A DNA stretch of 64,000 bases. Source: Pycnococcus provasolii. Taxonomy: Eukaryota; Chlorophyta; Pseudoscourfieldiophyceae; Pseudoscourfieldiales; Pycnococcaceae. The position numbers and the translations under genes are program-made. Of this stretch, positions 38,672 to 47,341 are shown one piece after another; positions within the stretch are counted from its first letter, which is position 1; each line of letters starts with the position of its first letter. The notes beneath the pieces are model-generated. The model ran no database searches, had not been told where the DNA came from, and saw only the letters and a program-made list of their open reading frames with translations. The stretch covers positions 1 through 64,000 of the forward strand of contig OW568891.1 in assembly GCA_938743325.2 (NCBI GenBank). Direction: 5' to 3'.

Positions 38672-39043
38672 TGATGGAGTGTGAGATGCCTGTGGGTGAT
38701 TGGGGGATTGGGTGGAGCCCATGCCCCAATCTGTGTGTGAGGGGGGACCCCTGTCTTTGGGAATAAAGGATTTGATTGTGATTTGAATATGTGAAGGAGT
38801 AGGGTCAAGACGTTTTGTCTTCCCTATCCCAGGGTCAAGACGTGGGGCGCGACCGTGCACCACGGCTCGCACCCTGTCTTTCCCTACTTTGTGTAATCAT
38901 TCTACTTCTCTTCTATGTCTTCCTAAGGTACACACACTCGTTACACTTAGGGTTGGAGACTGGGAGAGGGGTATAGAGGCTGGGCGCCATGGCGTCACAC
39001 AAGGTGACGTTAAACCCACACAGGTACACCGTAGATTCCATCA
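38672..39043 (+). repeat. Right LTR of the nested element (372 bp)
   Basis: Identical to the left LTR; followed by the AGATG target duplication and then by the second Copia coding remnant. Confidence 0.95.
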
Positions 39044-39048
39044 AGATG

Positions 39049-39737
39049 AAGAAGACGCTGAGGCGCGTCACCTCGCCCAGCAGTTTGTGGGTGCAATCCT
39101 CTACGCGGCAGTCATCAGCAGGCCAGACCTGTCATCGACCGTACGAGCGATGTCACACGTCATGTCTAAACCACCATCGAACTTCGAAGCCTGCAAGAAG
39201 CATGTACTGCGGTACCTTTCTGGAACAATCAACCGAGGAATAAAGTACAACACCAACTCGAACGTACCGCTCAAGCTCATCGGATACTGCGACGCAAGCT
39301 GGGGAGACAACCACGAGAATCGCCGATCCACATCGGGATACATTTTCTTCTTGAATGGTGGACCGATTTCATGGGCGTCTTACCTGCAGACAACCGTAGC
39401 CTTATCAACAGTTGAATCTGAAGTCATGGCACTTACGGAAGCTATCAAGGAGGCTATCTACATCCGTCGACTTCTGGAGTCACTTGGCGCAGCGCAAGAA
39501 GGTCCAACTATCATTTACACGGATTCAACAGGAGCTGAAGCGCTCGTCGATCATCCGACGTCGCACAGGCGAACGAAACACATCGAGATCCGACGCGAGT
39601 TCATCAAGTATCACATCGAACACGAAACGGTCAAAATCGAACGAGTGAGCACAAAGGATCAGCTCGCTGACATCATGACGAAGCCTCTGAGGCAAGACAT
39701 CCACAATTACCTCGTGCAAATGATTCTGCACGGTTAA
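39049..39737 (+). pseudogene. Copia RNase H region
   Basis: C-terminal Copia polyprotein remains: FVGAILYAAVISRPDLSSTV, CDASWGDNHENRRSTSGYIF (RNase H catalytic region), SWASYLQTTVALSTVESEVMA-type blocks, HIEIRREFIKYHIE and the final QLADIMTKPL, all hallmark segments of the Copia reverse transcriptase/RNase H end. Fossil part of the Copia derivative, lying right of the nested element. Confidence 0.9.
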
Positions 39738-40041
39738 ACGGCCTCCAGTGAACCGACTGGTTGAGGTAACAGGCCACCTCACAATAACACAGACATCTCA
39801 GAAGATAAGGTCAATACACATACCAAAAGAAACAAAAATCAAAACATCACAAAATCAAATACAAATCGAAACATCACGAAAACGAATACAAATTCAAAAC
39901 ATTACAAAAACGAATAAAAATTAATCAACCATACAAGACCTTGACAAACCAAATAAGAAGAACGAAGAAATGAAGATACAAACTAAACAACTAAACAACG
40001 CTACTTGCCAGCTTTATACCAGGCATAGCAGCGAGGGGAAG

Positions 40042-40248
40042 TGTCGAGATTATACCTTATATGCCTTGTGGGGAACCGTTGTTGAGGACTCGGGATCCCA
40101 GAGGGAAAGGGGACGCAATAGGTCGATTGGTCAAGATAGGCATCCTGACCAACCGACCTAAACTCCCCCTAGGGATAAGGGGGCGCGGCCCCTGGTTGTC
40201 TAAGTTGTAAGACCACTCTTTTCTTTTCTTTTCTACTTATTCTCTTCA
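40042..40248 (+). repeat. Right LTR of the Copia derivative (207 bp)
   Basis: Identical to 32921-33127; preceded by an AT-rich stretch (39780-40000) and a purine tract, followed by the GCCAC target duplication. Confidence 0.95.
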
Positions 40249-40282
40249 GCCACCCCCATAATAACCCCAACGAGGAGGAGGG

Positions 40283-40367
40283 AACCCGAACCCGAACCCT
40301 AACACCTATACCCTAACCCTAACCCTAACCCTAACCCTAACTGAAACCCTAACACATATACCCTAAG
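40283..40367 (+). promoter_or_regulatory. Telomere-like CCCTAA cluster upstream of WDR34
   Basis: AACCCGAACCCG followed by about seven CCCTAA units with two ACAYATATA interruptions, ending 199 bp before the WDR34 ATG. Before the Copia insertion it lay inside a divergent promoter of about 380 bp shared with U1-70K. May act like plant telo-boxes or be an interstitial telomeric relic. Confidence 0.45.
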
Positions 40368-40565
40368 GTAAACTTTACCATAGCGGCAGCGGTTTGAAAG
40401 GAAGCGTTGAAGGAGGGAGGGCTGCTGGGCGAGTTGCAACCCCCTCCCCTTCCCATTCTCCCTTCCCGCGGCCTTCTTTCTTTCTCTCTTTCCACCTCCC
40501 TCCCTCCCTCCCCCTTTTCCCGGGGGGGAGGAAGTTCAAACCAACAGGCGTCATCATAGACTAGC

Positions 40566-42332
40566 ATGGCCGTGTCACCCCGCGCTGTTGTCATACCGCG
40601 CATAGACGCCGAGTTCGTCGACCAGGCGGGCGTCGCGGTGGACGCGCCTTCGACGTGGCGCGCGCAAGTACCGCTGGCCTCGGCCGTAGCGCAAACGGAC
40701 CCGCTGCCGCACTTCAACGCAGCCGTGCAGGCGGGGGGATCCGCGCACCTAGGAATACAAACGGACGCAGCGTCGCTTGCAGGCGCGGCCGCCACAGCTG
40801 TCGAAGACTCTGAGCTCATACCCATGCTGCGTGCAGCATTGCCGCTCTTCGAGGAGGCGCTCGCAGAGAACGACGCCAACGCAAGGCTCTTCGACGACAT
40901 GGACACCGAGGGCGAGGGAACCACCACGGCGGAGTGCGTGCACACGCTCAACCCCGCGGGAAGCGACTGGGAAGATCTGTATTCCCAGCTCGTAGTCACC
41001 GCGGTCACGTGGAACGCCACCGGGTACGTCATTGCCGTCGCGTACGGAAGGTACGACGCCGTCGGCCTCGGGTGGTGCACGGACCCAGGGGCGCTGTGCA
41101 CGTGGAACCTCGGACGTCGCGACCTCAACCCGGAGCAGCCGGAGGTGGCCATACACGTTGACAACTGCCTGCAGGCGGCGGCTTTCCACCCGAGGCACCC
41201 CGCGCTGATTGCCGGCGGAACGTTCAATGGCGAACTGTACATCTGGGACCTTGGCAAGAAGGGAGACGTGCAGCGCGGCCGGTCGCGCGTCAGCGATACC
41301 TCGCACCGGGAACCTATAACCAGCGTGCGGTGGCGCTACGAGGCGACGGAGGCGGGAAGGCGGCAGAATGCTGACGAGACGTACCAGGTGGTCACCGCCG
41401 GCGCCGACGGCCGCATCCTCGTTTGGATGTGGCATCGCAACTCCGACCCGGTGCTCGGCCTCGAGGTGACACATCCGCTGCCCAACACCGCGCGGCCCGT
41501 GCTGTGGGGAGTCACGTCGCTCGCTCTCAGCGAATCTGCAAATGCGCGACGCAGTGGCATATCGGCGGCGCGCGGCGCGGACTATGAGGGCGCATTTGTC
41601 GTCGGAACGGAGGGTGGATCCGTGTTCCGAGGCCTGCTGGGGTACAACGCGAATGCAAGCGCGGCATTCATCGCATCGGCGGAAAGTGGAAACGTCAAGT
41701 GGCGCAGCCCAGTGCGACAGGCGTACGACGCTCACGCAGGTCCAGTGTACGCCGTCGACACGTGCCCGCACCGACGTGGCATCTTCCTAACATGCGGCGG
41801 CGACGGACTGCTCCGCGTGTACAGTCGCCTGAGCCCGCGGCCGGTGATGGAGCTCGAGCCAAGCCCCACGAGCTTGTTTGCATGCCAGTGGAGTCCCGCG
41901 CGACCTTGCGTGTTCGCGGCGGGGTCCGCTGATGGGCGAGTGTTTGTCTACGACATCGCCGCGGCATCGATGCATCCCGCGCTTGCCATCGACGTGAGCG
42001 ACGGTGCAGATGTGCCCGTGCACGCGATGGCGTTCAACCCGCACCTGCCCGAATACCTGGCGACTTGTGAGCGCAAGCGCGTTCGCGTGTACAGTCTCGC
42101 GCCGCGTCTGCGTAAGCCACGTGCACGAGAGCTGGCAGTTCTGCGCCGCCTGGCGGACGAAGGACTCGGCGACGACGACGACGAACCGCCGCAGCAGCAA
42201 GCTCGCAATCTCGTGCCAACATCAGGCGGCGATGCTCCTGGTGGGGTTGGCATAAGTCCCGACGACGACGCGGAGAACGACGAGGAGGCGTACTACGACG
42301 AATCGTTCGACGACTTTGAGGACGAGGCTTAA
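40566..42332 (+). CDS. DYNC2I2: Cytoplasmic dynein-2 intermediate chain (WDR34/DYNC2I2, FAP133 type)
   Basis: WDR34 is an intermediate chain of the dynein-2 motor that drives retrograde intraflagellar transport. The 588-residue protein has an N-terminal segment containing VAQTDPLPHF and GIQTDAAS (QTD-type light-chain binding motifs), then a WD40 propeller. The wording follows animal WDR34 blade by blade: VTAVTWNATGYVIAVAYGR, ALCTWNLGRRDLNPEQPEV, AAAFHPRHPALIAGGTFNGELYIWD, REPITSVRWRYE, VVTAGADGRILVW, FVVGTEGGSVF, GPVYAVDTCPHRRGIFLTCGGDG, FACQWSPARPCVFAAGSADG. The C-terminal 60 residues are acidic. Its presence means the organism, or some life stage, has cilia with IFT. ATG at 40566; single exon. 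Confidence 0.87.
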   Translation: MAVSPRAVVIPRIDAEFVDQAGVAVDAPSTWRAQVPLASAVAQTDPLPHFNAAVQAGGSAHLGIQTDAASLAGAAATAVEDSELIPMLRAALPLFEEALAENDANARLFDDMDTEGEGTTTAECVHTLNPAGSDWEDLYSQLVVTAVTWNATGYVIAVAYGRYDAVGLGWCTDPGALCTWNLGRRDLNPEQPEVAIHVDNCLQAAAFHPRHPALIAGGTFNGELYIWDLGKKGDVQRGRSRVSDTSHREPITSVRWRYEATEAGRRQNADETYQVVTAGADGRILVWMWHRNSDPVLGLEVTHPLPNTARPVLWGVTSLALSESANARRSGISAARGADYEGAFVVGTEGGSVFRGLLGYNANASAAFIASAESGNVKWRSPVRQAYDAHAGPVYAVDTCPHRRGIFLTCGGDGLLRVYSRLSPRPVMELEPSPTSLFACQWSPARPCVFAAGSADGRVFVYDIAAASMHPALAIDVSDGADVPVHAMAFNPHLPEYLATCERKRVRVYSLAPRLRKPRARELAVLRRLADEGLGDDDDEPPQQQARNLVPTSGGDAPGGVGISPDDDAENDEEAYYDESFDDFEDEA

Positions 42333-42387
42333 ACGCACAAGGCCTTGGCCGTTTCGTAATGTGTAACTAACTTTAATTTTTATTTCG

Positions 42388-43581
42388 TTAAACTTTCTCC
42401 GTGACTGTATTTGGCAGCTCTAATTCGCCATCTGCCACCTGAATGACGCAGTTAGCTTTGACAAACTCGTCGACGAGCCTTCCCACGTCGCCCGTGATCT
42501 CCGCGATCACCTCGGGATGTTTTGTGAGCAGGTGCTTGCACAGAGCGTTTAGCGCGGTCAACGTGTCTTTCTCATGCTTTTCGCGCCTCGACAGCGACTG
42601 GCTTTTCGACTTGAACAGTTTCGCCGCCTCGTTCACCACAATCGCCTTCGCGACGATGCGCTCCGGAGGATCGGGCATGCTGTTGATGTTGCCCGCCATC
42701 GTCTTGCTGACTTGCTCGAGTGCGCTGATTGCCGACGACATGGCTCCTAAGTCCTTCATGCTGAGTCGCCTGAACGAAGCTCCTTTCTTTTTTGTTGGAC
42801 GATCGCCGTCCGAGTCCTCGCCGTTCGCCGCGCCCGCCTCAGCCTGAGCCAGAGCCTTTTTCTCATCGTGCTCCATCTTAGCAACCTCGTTCGCCTTGGT
42901 CAGTTCGTTGAAGCAGTGGTACAGCGCCGCGGCACTTACAGCCAAGGTTATGCCACCGGGCACGTATCCAACCTTGTATTTTAAGCCTACGTCAAATAGT
43001 CCGCGTCCGGCGACACCACCCAGCGCGTAGGAGACGAGGTCTATAGCGAGCACCTTGGTTTTCCACCAGTGCGCGTGGTCGCCCTTTTTGGACGGGTACC
43101 CTTGTCCGACGAGAAGTCCAATATCCGTCACCGTGCCTGTGACGTGCGTCGTGCGCATGAAACCCGTGATTGTTGTGAGCATGGCGTTCTGCAAACCGCA
43201 CGCGAACGCGCCGATGTAGAAGCCTGCGACCGCCTGCTCGTTGTCTGTGAGTGCCGCAACCACCACCTGCAGCACGCCAACTGCCGCCATGGCCAGCGCG
43301 CAGGTGTACAGCGATTTCCACTCGGGCTTGCTTGTGAGAAATCCGGCGAGCAGTGCGCCGGCAAAGAAGCACGCCATGATGGCAAGGTTCTCGCATCCGT
43401 TTTTTGCATCCCCCTCCCCGAAGAACGCGCCCATCTTCACCGTGGTCCCCGACATGTGCGAGATGAGCTTCTTCTCCGGCCCTAGGAACGTGGATATGTT
43501 GAGCACGCCTGCCGTGAACGTGAGCAGTATGCCTGCGCCGACGAGCAGCGTCACTTCGTGCGGCTGCGCCACCTGCGACAT
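42388..43581 (-). CDS. DUF1275 (YoaK-type) membrane protein with a cytosolic helical tail
   Basis: DUF1275 proteins are six-TM membrane proteins of unknown function, common in bacteria. The frame is open to 43833 but begins there with TTG; the ATG at 43581 (397 residues, MSQVAQPHEVTLLVGAG) puts the first membrane span where the family has it. Family marks are the first-helix AGVLNISTFLGP, SHMSGTTVKMGAFFGEGD, FFAGALLAGFL, a GLQNAMLTTITGFMRTTHVTGTVTDIG block (QN and TT-TG motif), and DLVSYALGGVAGRGLFD. After the last span (about 210) a 185-residue polar part carries an acidic/basic KKG region and helices with no recognised domain. That tail is absent from ordinary DUF1275 proteins. Convergent with WDR34. 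Confidence 0.85.
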   Translation of the reverse strand: MSQVAQPHEVTLLVGAGILLTFTAGVLNISTFLGPEKKLISHMSGTTVKMGAFFGEGDAKNGCENLAIMACFFAGALLAGFLTSKPEWKSLYTCALAMAAVGVLQVVVAALTDNEQAVAGFYIGAFACGLQNAMLTTITGFMRTTHVTGTVTDIGLLVGQGYPSKKGDHAHWWKTKVLAIDLVSYALGGVAGRGLFDVGLKYKVGYVPGGITLAVSAAALYHCFNELTKANEVAKMEHDEKKALAQAEAGAANGEDSDGDRPTKKKGASFRRLSMKDLGAMSSAISALEQVSKTMAGNINSMPDPPERIVAKAIVVNEAAKLFKSKSQSLSRREKHEKDTLTALNALCKHLLTKHPEVIAEITGDVGRLVDEFVKANCVIQVADGELELPNTVTEKV

Positions 43582-44110
43582 GTCTGTCTTCTTCTGGCGA
43601 TGGGGTGGTGGAAGGTGGCCAGGGACGGTCGGGTGCTGTAACATAAAATTACCAAGCATGAGGTGGGGACGCAAGGTGGTCAAGAGCGAGTCCCTCATCG
43701 AGACGCGCAGATCAAGGCGACCGTTGATCAACAAAGAAACACGACGGCATAAAGCAACAAGACAACGGTTGCCACAACAAGAAAGTAGGACAAGGGCGCA
43801 AGTGACACCTACTAAGTAATAACCTGCACCCAAGTAGTACTACCCAACCTCCTTGATGAGCGTGAATAACCGTGATGAGCTCCTCGTAATACATACAGTA
43901 GGCCTCGGGACCTAACTGCCCGACCTCAATCCCCTGACCGGCAGAGAAGACGGGTCCCTCAGAGATCCTCCCTGGATCCCCTCGCCGGACCCCGGGACCC
44001 ACACCTTTCCCTTCTCCCTTTCTTACTTTTTACCTTTTTCGAGGGAACTGCGAAAAGTCGGAAGGAAGGACGTGGCAGGGTTGTGTTGGTGTTGGTGTGA
44101 GGGGAAACCA

Positions 44111-44162
44111 AAAGGCAAAAGGCAAAAGGCAAAAGGCTTGGGGGAAGCCCCAAGCCTTTTGC
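44111..44162. repeat. AAAAGGC tandem repeat running into a perfect 15-bp hairpin
   Basis: AAAAGGC is repeated about four times, and the last unit forms the 5' arm GCAAAAGGCTTGGGG (44129-44143) of a hairpin. The loop is GAAG and the 3' arm 44148-44162. No mismatches in the stem. Confidence 0.75.
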
Positions 44163-44176
44163 TTCGAAGCTTTTTG

Positions 44177-44186
44177 CCCTAACCCT
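44177..44186 (+). promoter_or_regulatory. CCCTAACCCT box upstream of isoamylase
   Basis: Single telomere-like box 123 bp before the isoamylase ATG, just after the 15-bp hairpin. Confidence 0.25.
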
Positions 44187-44308
44187 CACGCGCCTCGGTA
44201 GTAAAATTTACCTTTGGAGACCTCCCCGCTGGCCGCTGGTTTCTTTCTAAAATATCTCATCACACCCCAAAACTAAACTTCCAGCACACTCTCCTTGTGT
44301 GCTAAGCA

Positions 44309-45418
44309 ATGGCGGGGTGCGGGTCACGTCCAACGGGTCATCCAACGGGTCACGTCGCGGGTCCTCGCAACACGCTTATCACTACGTTAACGCGCTATCG
44401 TCGCTTCATTTGTTCGCGCTCGTCAAACAAGGCATTCCAACCTACCAACTTATTCTCAGCCACTCCTCCGCTCGTCAGGCGATCAACAGCGGATCGCTGT
44501 CGTCGTTCTGTCAAAGCGAGATCGTCGTCGTCAACACCCGTGATGGGATCCGAATTCGAACCGTCCAGCCAAGCGGGCGCGACGGCGTGGGGCGCGAACG
44601 TACAAGCAGCGCCGGGAAACGCGGACAAGCTGGGGCCGTCCAGAGACGCGAACGGGAACGTCAACTTCGCAATCTTCTCAAGCGCCGCGACGCGTGTCGT
44701 GCTCGTGCTCACGCACGAAAATGACGCAACCATGACGGACCCGCCCGCCGTCGAACTCGAGTGCCAGCGCGTCGACCAAAATAACGGCATCTGGGCCGTT
44801 GCCGCAACCAACCTGCCCGGTCGAGGAATCCTGTACGGATTCCGCGTCTGGGGAGAAGGCGGGTGGGACACGGGACATCGTTGGGACCAGGGAAAACGCG
44901 TGCTGCTCGACCCGTACGCGCCGCTCGTTCACGGACGCACGACGTGGGCGACGCGAGACACCGTCGAGCACTTCGAGGAAGGCGTGGGATCGAGGTGGCG
45001 AGGAACGTTCGACCTTGACGAGCAGCCGTTCGACTGGGGTCCTGGGTACTCCAAGCCGAACGTGCCGTGGGAGGACACCGTCGTGTACGAGATGTCCGTG
45101 CGCGCGTACACCGGCTCGCCGACGAGCGGGCTCACCAACCCGGAGTTGACGAGAGGAACGTATTATGGAGTGGCTGAGCGTGCAGATCACCTAGCCAGTC
45201 TCGGCGTCACCGCGGTTGAGCTTCTGCCCGTGTTTGAGTACGACGAGCTCGAGTTTCAGCGTCTTGGATCGTCGTACCCGCGCTCGCACCTCATCAACGC
45301 GTGGGGGTACAGCCACCTCAGCTTCATGTCGCCCATGTCACGCTTCGGAACAACAGGATGCGGACCCGTTGAGGCGGCGAGGCAGTTCAAGGAGATGGTC
45401 AAGTCGCTCCACGCGCGT

Positions 45419-45458
<40 letters not shown>

Positions 45459-46747
45459 TCGAGGGCGGGGACGTCGAGGCGTATCACATCAGCTGGCGAG
45501 GCATCGACAACAAGGCGTATTACATGATCAACATGGGGGAGTACGACATGATGTGCAACTATTCCGGATGCGGAAACTCCGTCAACGCGAACCACCCCAT
45601 GGTCAAGAAGCAGATCATTGACAGTCTCGTGCGATGGGTGGAGGAGTTCCACGTTGACGGCTTTCGATTCGACCTCGCATCCGTGCTTTGCCGCGACAGC
45701 GGCGGCAAGCCGCTCGAGGATCCGCCACTCATTCGCGAAATCTCCAAGCACCCGGTGCTGAGCAAGACGAAGCTCATCTCCGAGCCCTGGGACTGCGGTG
45801 GTCTCTACCTCGTTGGCAAGTTCCCCAACTGGGACATTTGGGCTGAGTGGAATGGACAGTACCGCGACATCGTTCGAAAGTTCGTCAAGGGTGACGGCGG
45901 CATGAAGAAGTCGTTCGCGACGGCGCTGTGCGGCTCGGCGAATCTGTACAACTACAACAACAGAAAGCCGTACCACAGCGTGAACTTCGTGACGTGCCAC
46001 GACGGCTTCAGCCTGCGCGACCTCGTGTCGTACAACGGCAAGCACAACGACGCGAACGGCGAGGGTGGTCGCGATGGATCGAACGACAACCTCAGCTGGA
46101 ATTGTGGCGTGGAGGGTGAGACGAACGACGAGGGCGTGAACGGCCTTCGCGTGCGCCAAATGAAGAACTTCACGTTCGCGCTGCTGATGAGCCAGGGCAC
46201 GCCGATGATGCGCATGGGTGACGAGTACGGCCTGAGCACGAACGGCAACAATAACACGTACGGGCACGACAACGAGATGACGTGGATGAACTGGGACAAG
46301 GTGGCGCAGGAATCCGACCTCGTGAAATTCACGAGCGAGCTCGCGCACTTCCGCCGTCAGCATCCTGCGCTCGGCCGCTCAGACTTTCTCGGCGACGGAG
46401 ACGTGAAGTGGCACGAGACGAACTGGGACAATCTGGAGTCCAAATTCCTCGCGTGTACGCTGCACTGCCCACGTGGCGTTGGAGGTGACGCTAATCCGTG
46501 GCGCCCGGACCTTCAGATGGACGAGTCGACACGCAACGGTGACCTGCTTCTCGCATTCAACGCGCACGAGTACTGGATCGAGTGGGCCATTCCCGCCGCC
46601 CCGAATGGCAGGCAGTGGTACCGCGTCGTGGACACGAACTTACCAGGCCCGCGTGACATGGAGTTCAACGGCAAGGATGCGCCCATTGATGCTGGCAGCG
46701 TCTACAACGTCGCCCCTTGGTCCAGCCTGATGTTCGTCGCCAAGTGA
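44309..46747 (+). CDS. Isoamylase-type starch debranching enzyme (GH13)
   Basis: Hydrolyses alpha-1,6 branches of starch or glycogen; in green algae it acts in the plastid. 812 residues. About 1-75 is Arg/Ser/Thr-rich, a chloroplast transit peptide. A CBM48-like beta-sandwich starts at NGNVNFAIFSSAATRVVLVL (about 110). The GH13 barrel follows: VVYEMSVRAYTG, VTAVELLPVFEYDE, NAWGYSHLSFMSP, IEVILDVVYNHTVEG, the nucleophile Asp in VDGFRFDLASVLC (about 454), the acid Glu in LISEPWDCGG (about 491) and the third Asp in VTCHDGFSLRD (about 563). The YNYSGCGNSVNANHP block and NNTYGHDNEMTWMNWD identify an isoamylase rather than a limit dextrinase. All catalytic residues are present. Closest isoform (ISA1 or ISA3) not resolved, ISA3-like by wording. 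Confidence 0.93.
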
Positions 46748-47341
46748 AACGGCGGTGAAGGAGGTACTGGAGGAGGGGTGGACAAATCTTAAAATAACAA
46801 ATTTCGTTTTATATACCCGGGTAGGTTTAGCAGAGTACCGCAGCCGTTGAAACAATGGCCGCGACTACAAAGATGGCAGTACTTGATCTCCTTCCGCTGG
46901 TTGGCGGGTTCACAAGGCTCGCTTTAGTCGTCACGGACGAGGCGCCATTAACGACCTTCGTTGTCGTGGACGTCGTCCCTTTGGTCGACGTCGTGACTAG
47001 ACTACGGATAGAGAACGAGAACCACAGGAGGTAAGGTAGGTGAGGTGATTTCCCTAAGCCCTAAACTCTAACCCCTAACCCCTACTCCGACGAGTCGTTC
47101 CTTTTCGTTGTTACCCGATCTTATTGTAATTCCCCGGGGCCCGGATGTTTAGTCCCATTGTTAACTCGCTGGTATTGTCTCCCCCTGTTCTCTTTCCCCC
47201 TTCCCCCTTCCCTTCCCCCTTCCCCCTCCTTTTCTTCTCCAACTGACAGATATCATTCTCATTCCACACTCCTGGTCTGTTTGTTTACAACACTGTTTCT
47301 TTCTTCATACATTGTCTGTAGAAGTCTACAGAGTAACAGTC
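46748..47341. other. Intergenic before kinesin, with a short ORF and possible intron
   Basis: An ATG at 46855 opens a 59-codon frame closing at 47034, directly over a good splice donor AG/GTAAGG (47030/47031). A pyrimidine-rich tract lies at 47177-47236 and an acceptor TCTACAG at 47331. Splicing 47031-47331 would extend kinesin in frame. Telomere-like CCCTAA boxes are at 47052-47083. Confidence 0.35.
47052..47083 (+). promoter_or_regulatory. Telomere-like CCCTAA boxes upstream of kinesin-14
   Basis: CCCTAAGCCCTAAACTCTAA followed by CCCCTAACCCCT, 259 bp before the kinesin ATG. Confidence 0.3.

Larger units (their letters stand above)
33912..39043 (+). mobile_element. Nested LTR retrotransposon without long ORFs (non-autonomous)
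   Basis: Identical 372-bp LTRs at 33912-34283 and 38672-39043, each starting TGATGGAG and ending CCATCA, with a 5-bp target duplication AGATG on both outer sides (33907-33911 and 39044-39048). The left LTR is followed at once by TGGAACCGGGTCCC, a primer-binding-site-like start, and the right LTR is preceded by a GAGGGGGTG polypurine tract. The LTR carries an AATAAA signal. The 4.4-kb interior has no long ORF, only short coding-like stretches rich in charged helices, so it is non-autonomous or decayed inside. Its family is not determined. Zero LTR divergence dates it as very recent, and later than the Copia insertion it interrupts. Confidence 0.93.
32921..40248 (+). mobile_element. Copia LTR retrotransposon derivative, split by a second LTR element
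   Basis: Two identical 207-bp LTRs (32921-33127 and 40042-40248) start TGTCGAG and end CTTCA. They are flanked by the 5-bp target duplication GCCAC (32916-32920 and 40249-40253). A purine tract (GCGAGGGGAAG) precedes the right LTR, and a possible primer site (GGTTATGAGCC) follows the left. Without the nested insertion the element is only about 2.2 kb. Coding remains comprise reverse-transcriptase (YVDDIIFASK) and RNase H parts only; gag, protease and integrase regions are absent, so it is broken (major deletion) and must have moved with help from a complete relative. Identical LTRs mean a very recent insertion. It separates U1-70K from WDR34. Confidence 0.93.
43582..44308. other. Divergent region between DUF1275 gene and isoamylase
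   Basis: No supported gene, although the DUF1275 frame stays open to 43833 and alternative upstream ATGs exist. Contains AAAAGGC tandem repeats, a perfect hairpin (44129-44162) and a CCCTAACCCT box (44177-44186), 123 bp before the isoamylase ATG. Confidence 0.5.

Noticed and set aside
6966-43581. Bacterial origin of the window, suggested by ArsM, CotH and DUF1275
   Set aside because: Telomeric repeats, U1-70K, dynein-2, kinesin, RRP12 and a TACTAAT intron show a eukaryotic nuclear chromosome.
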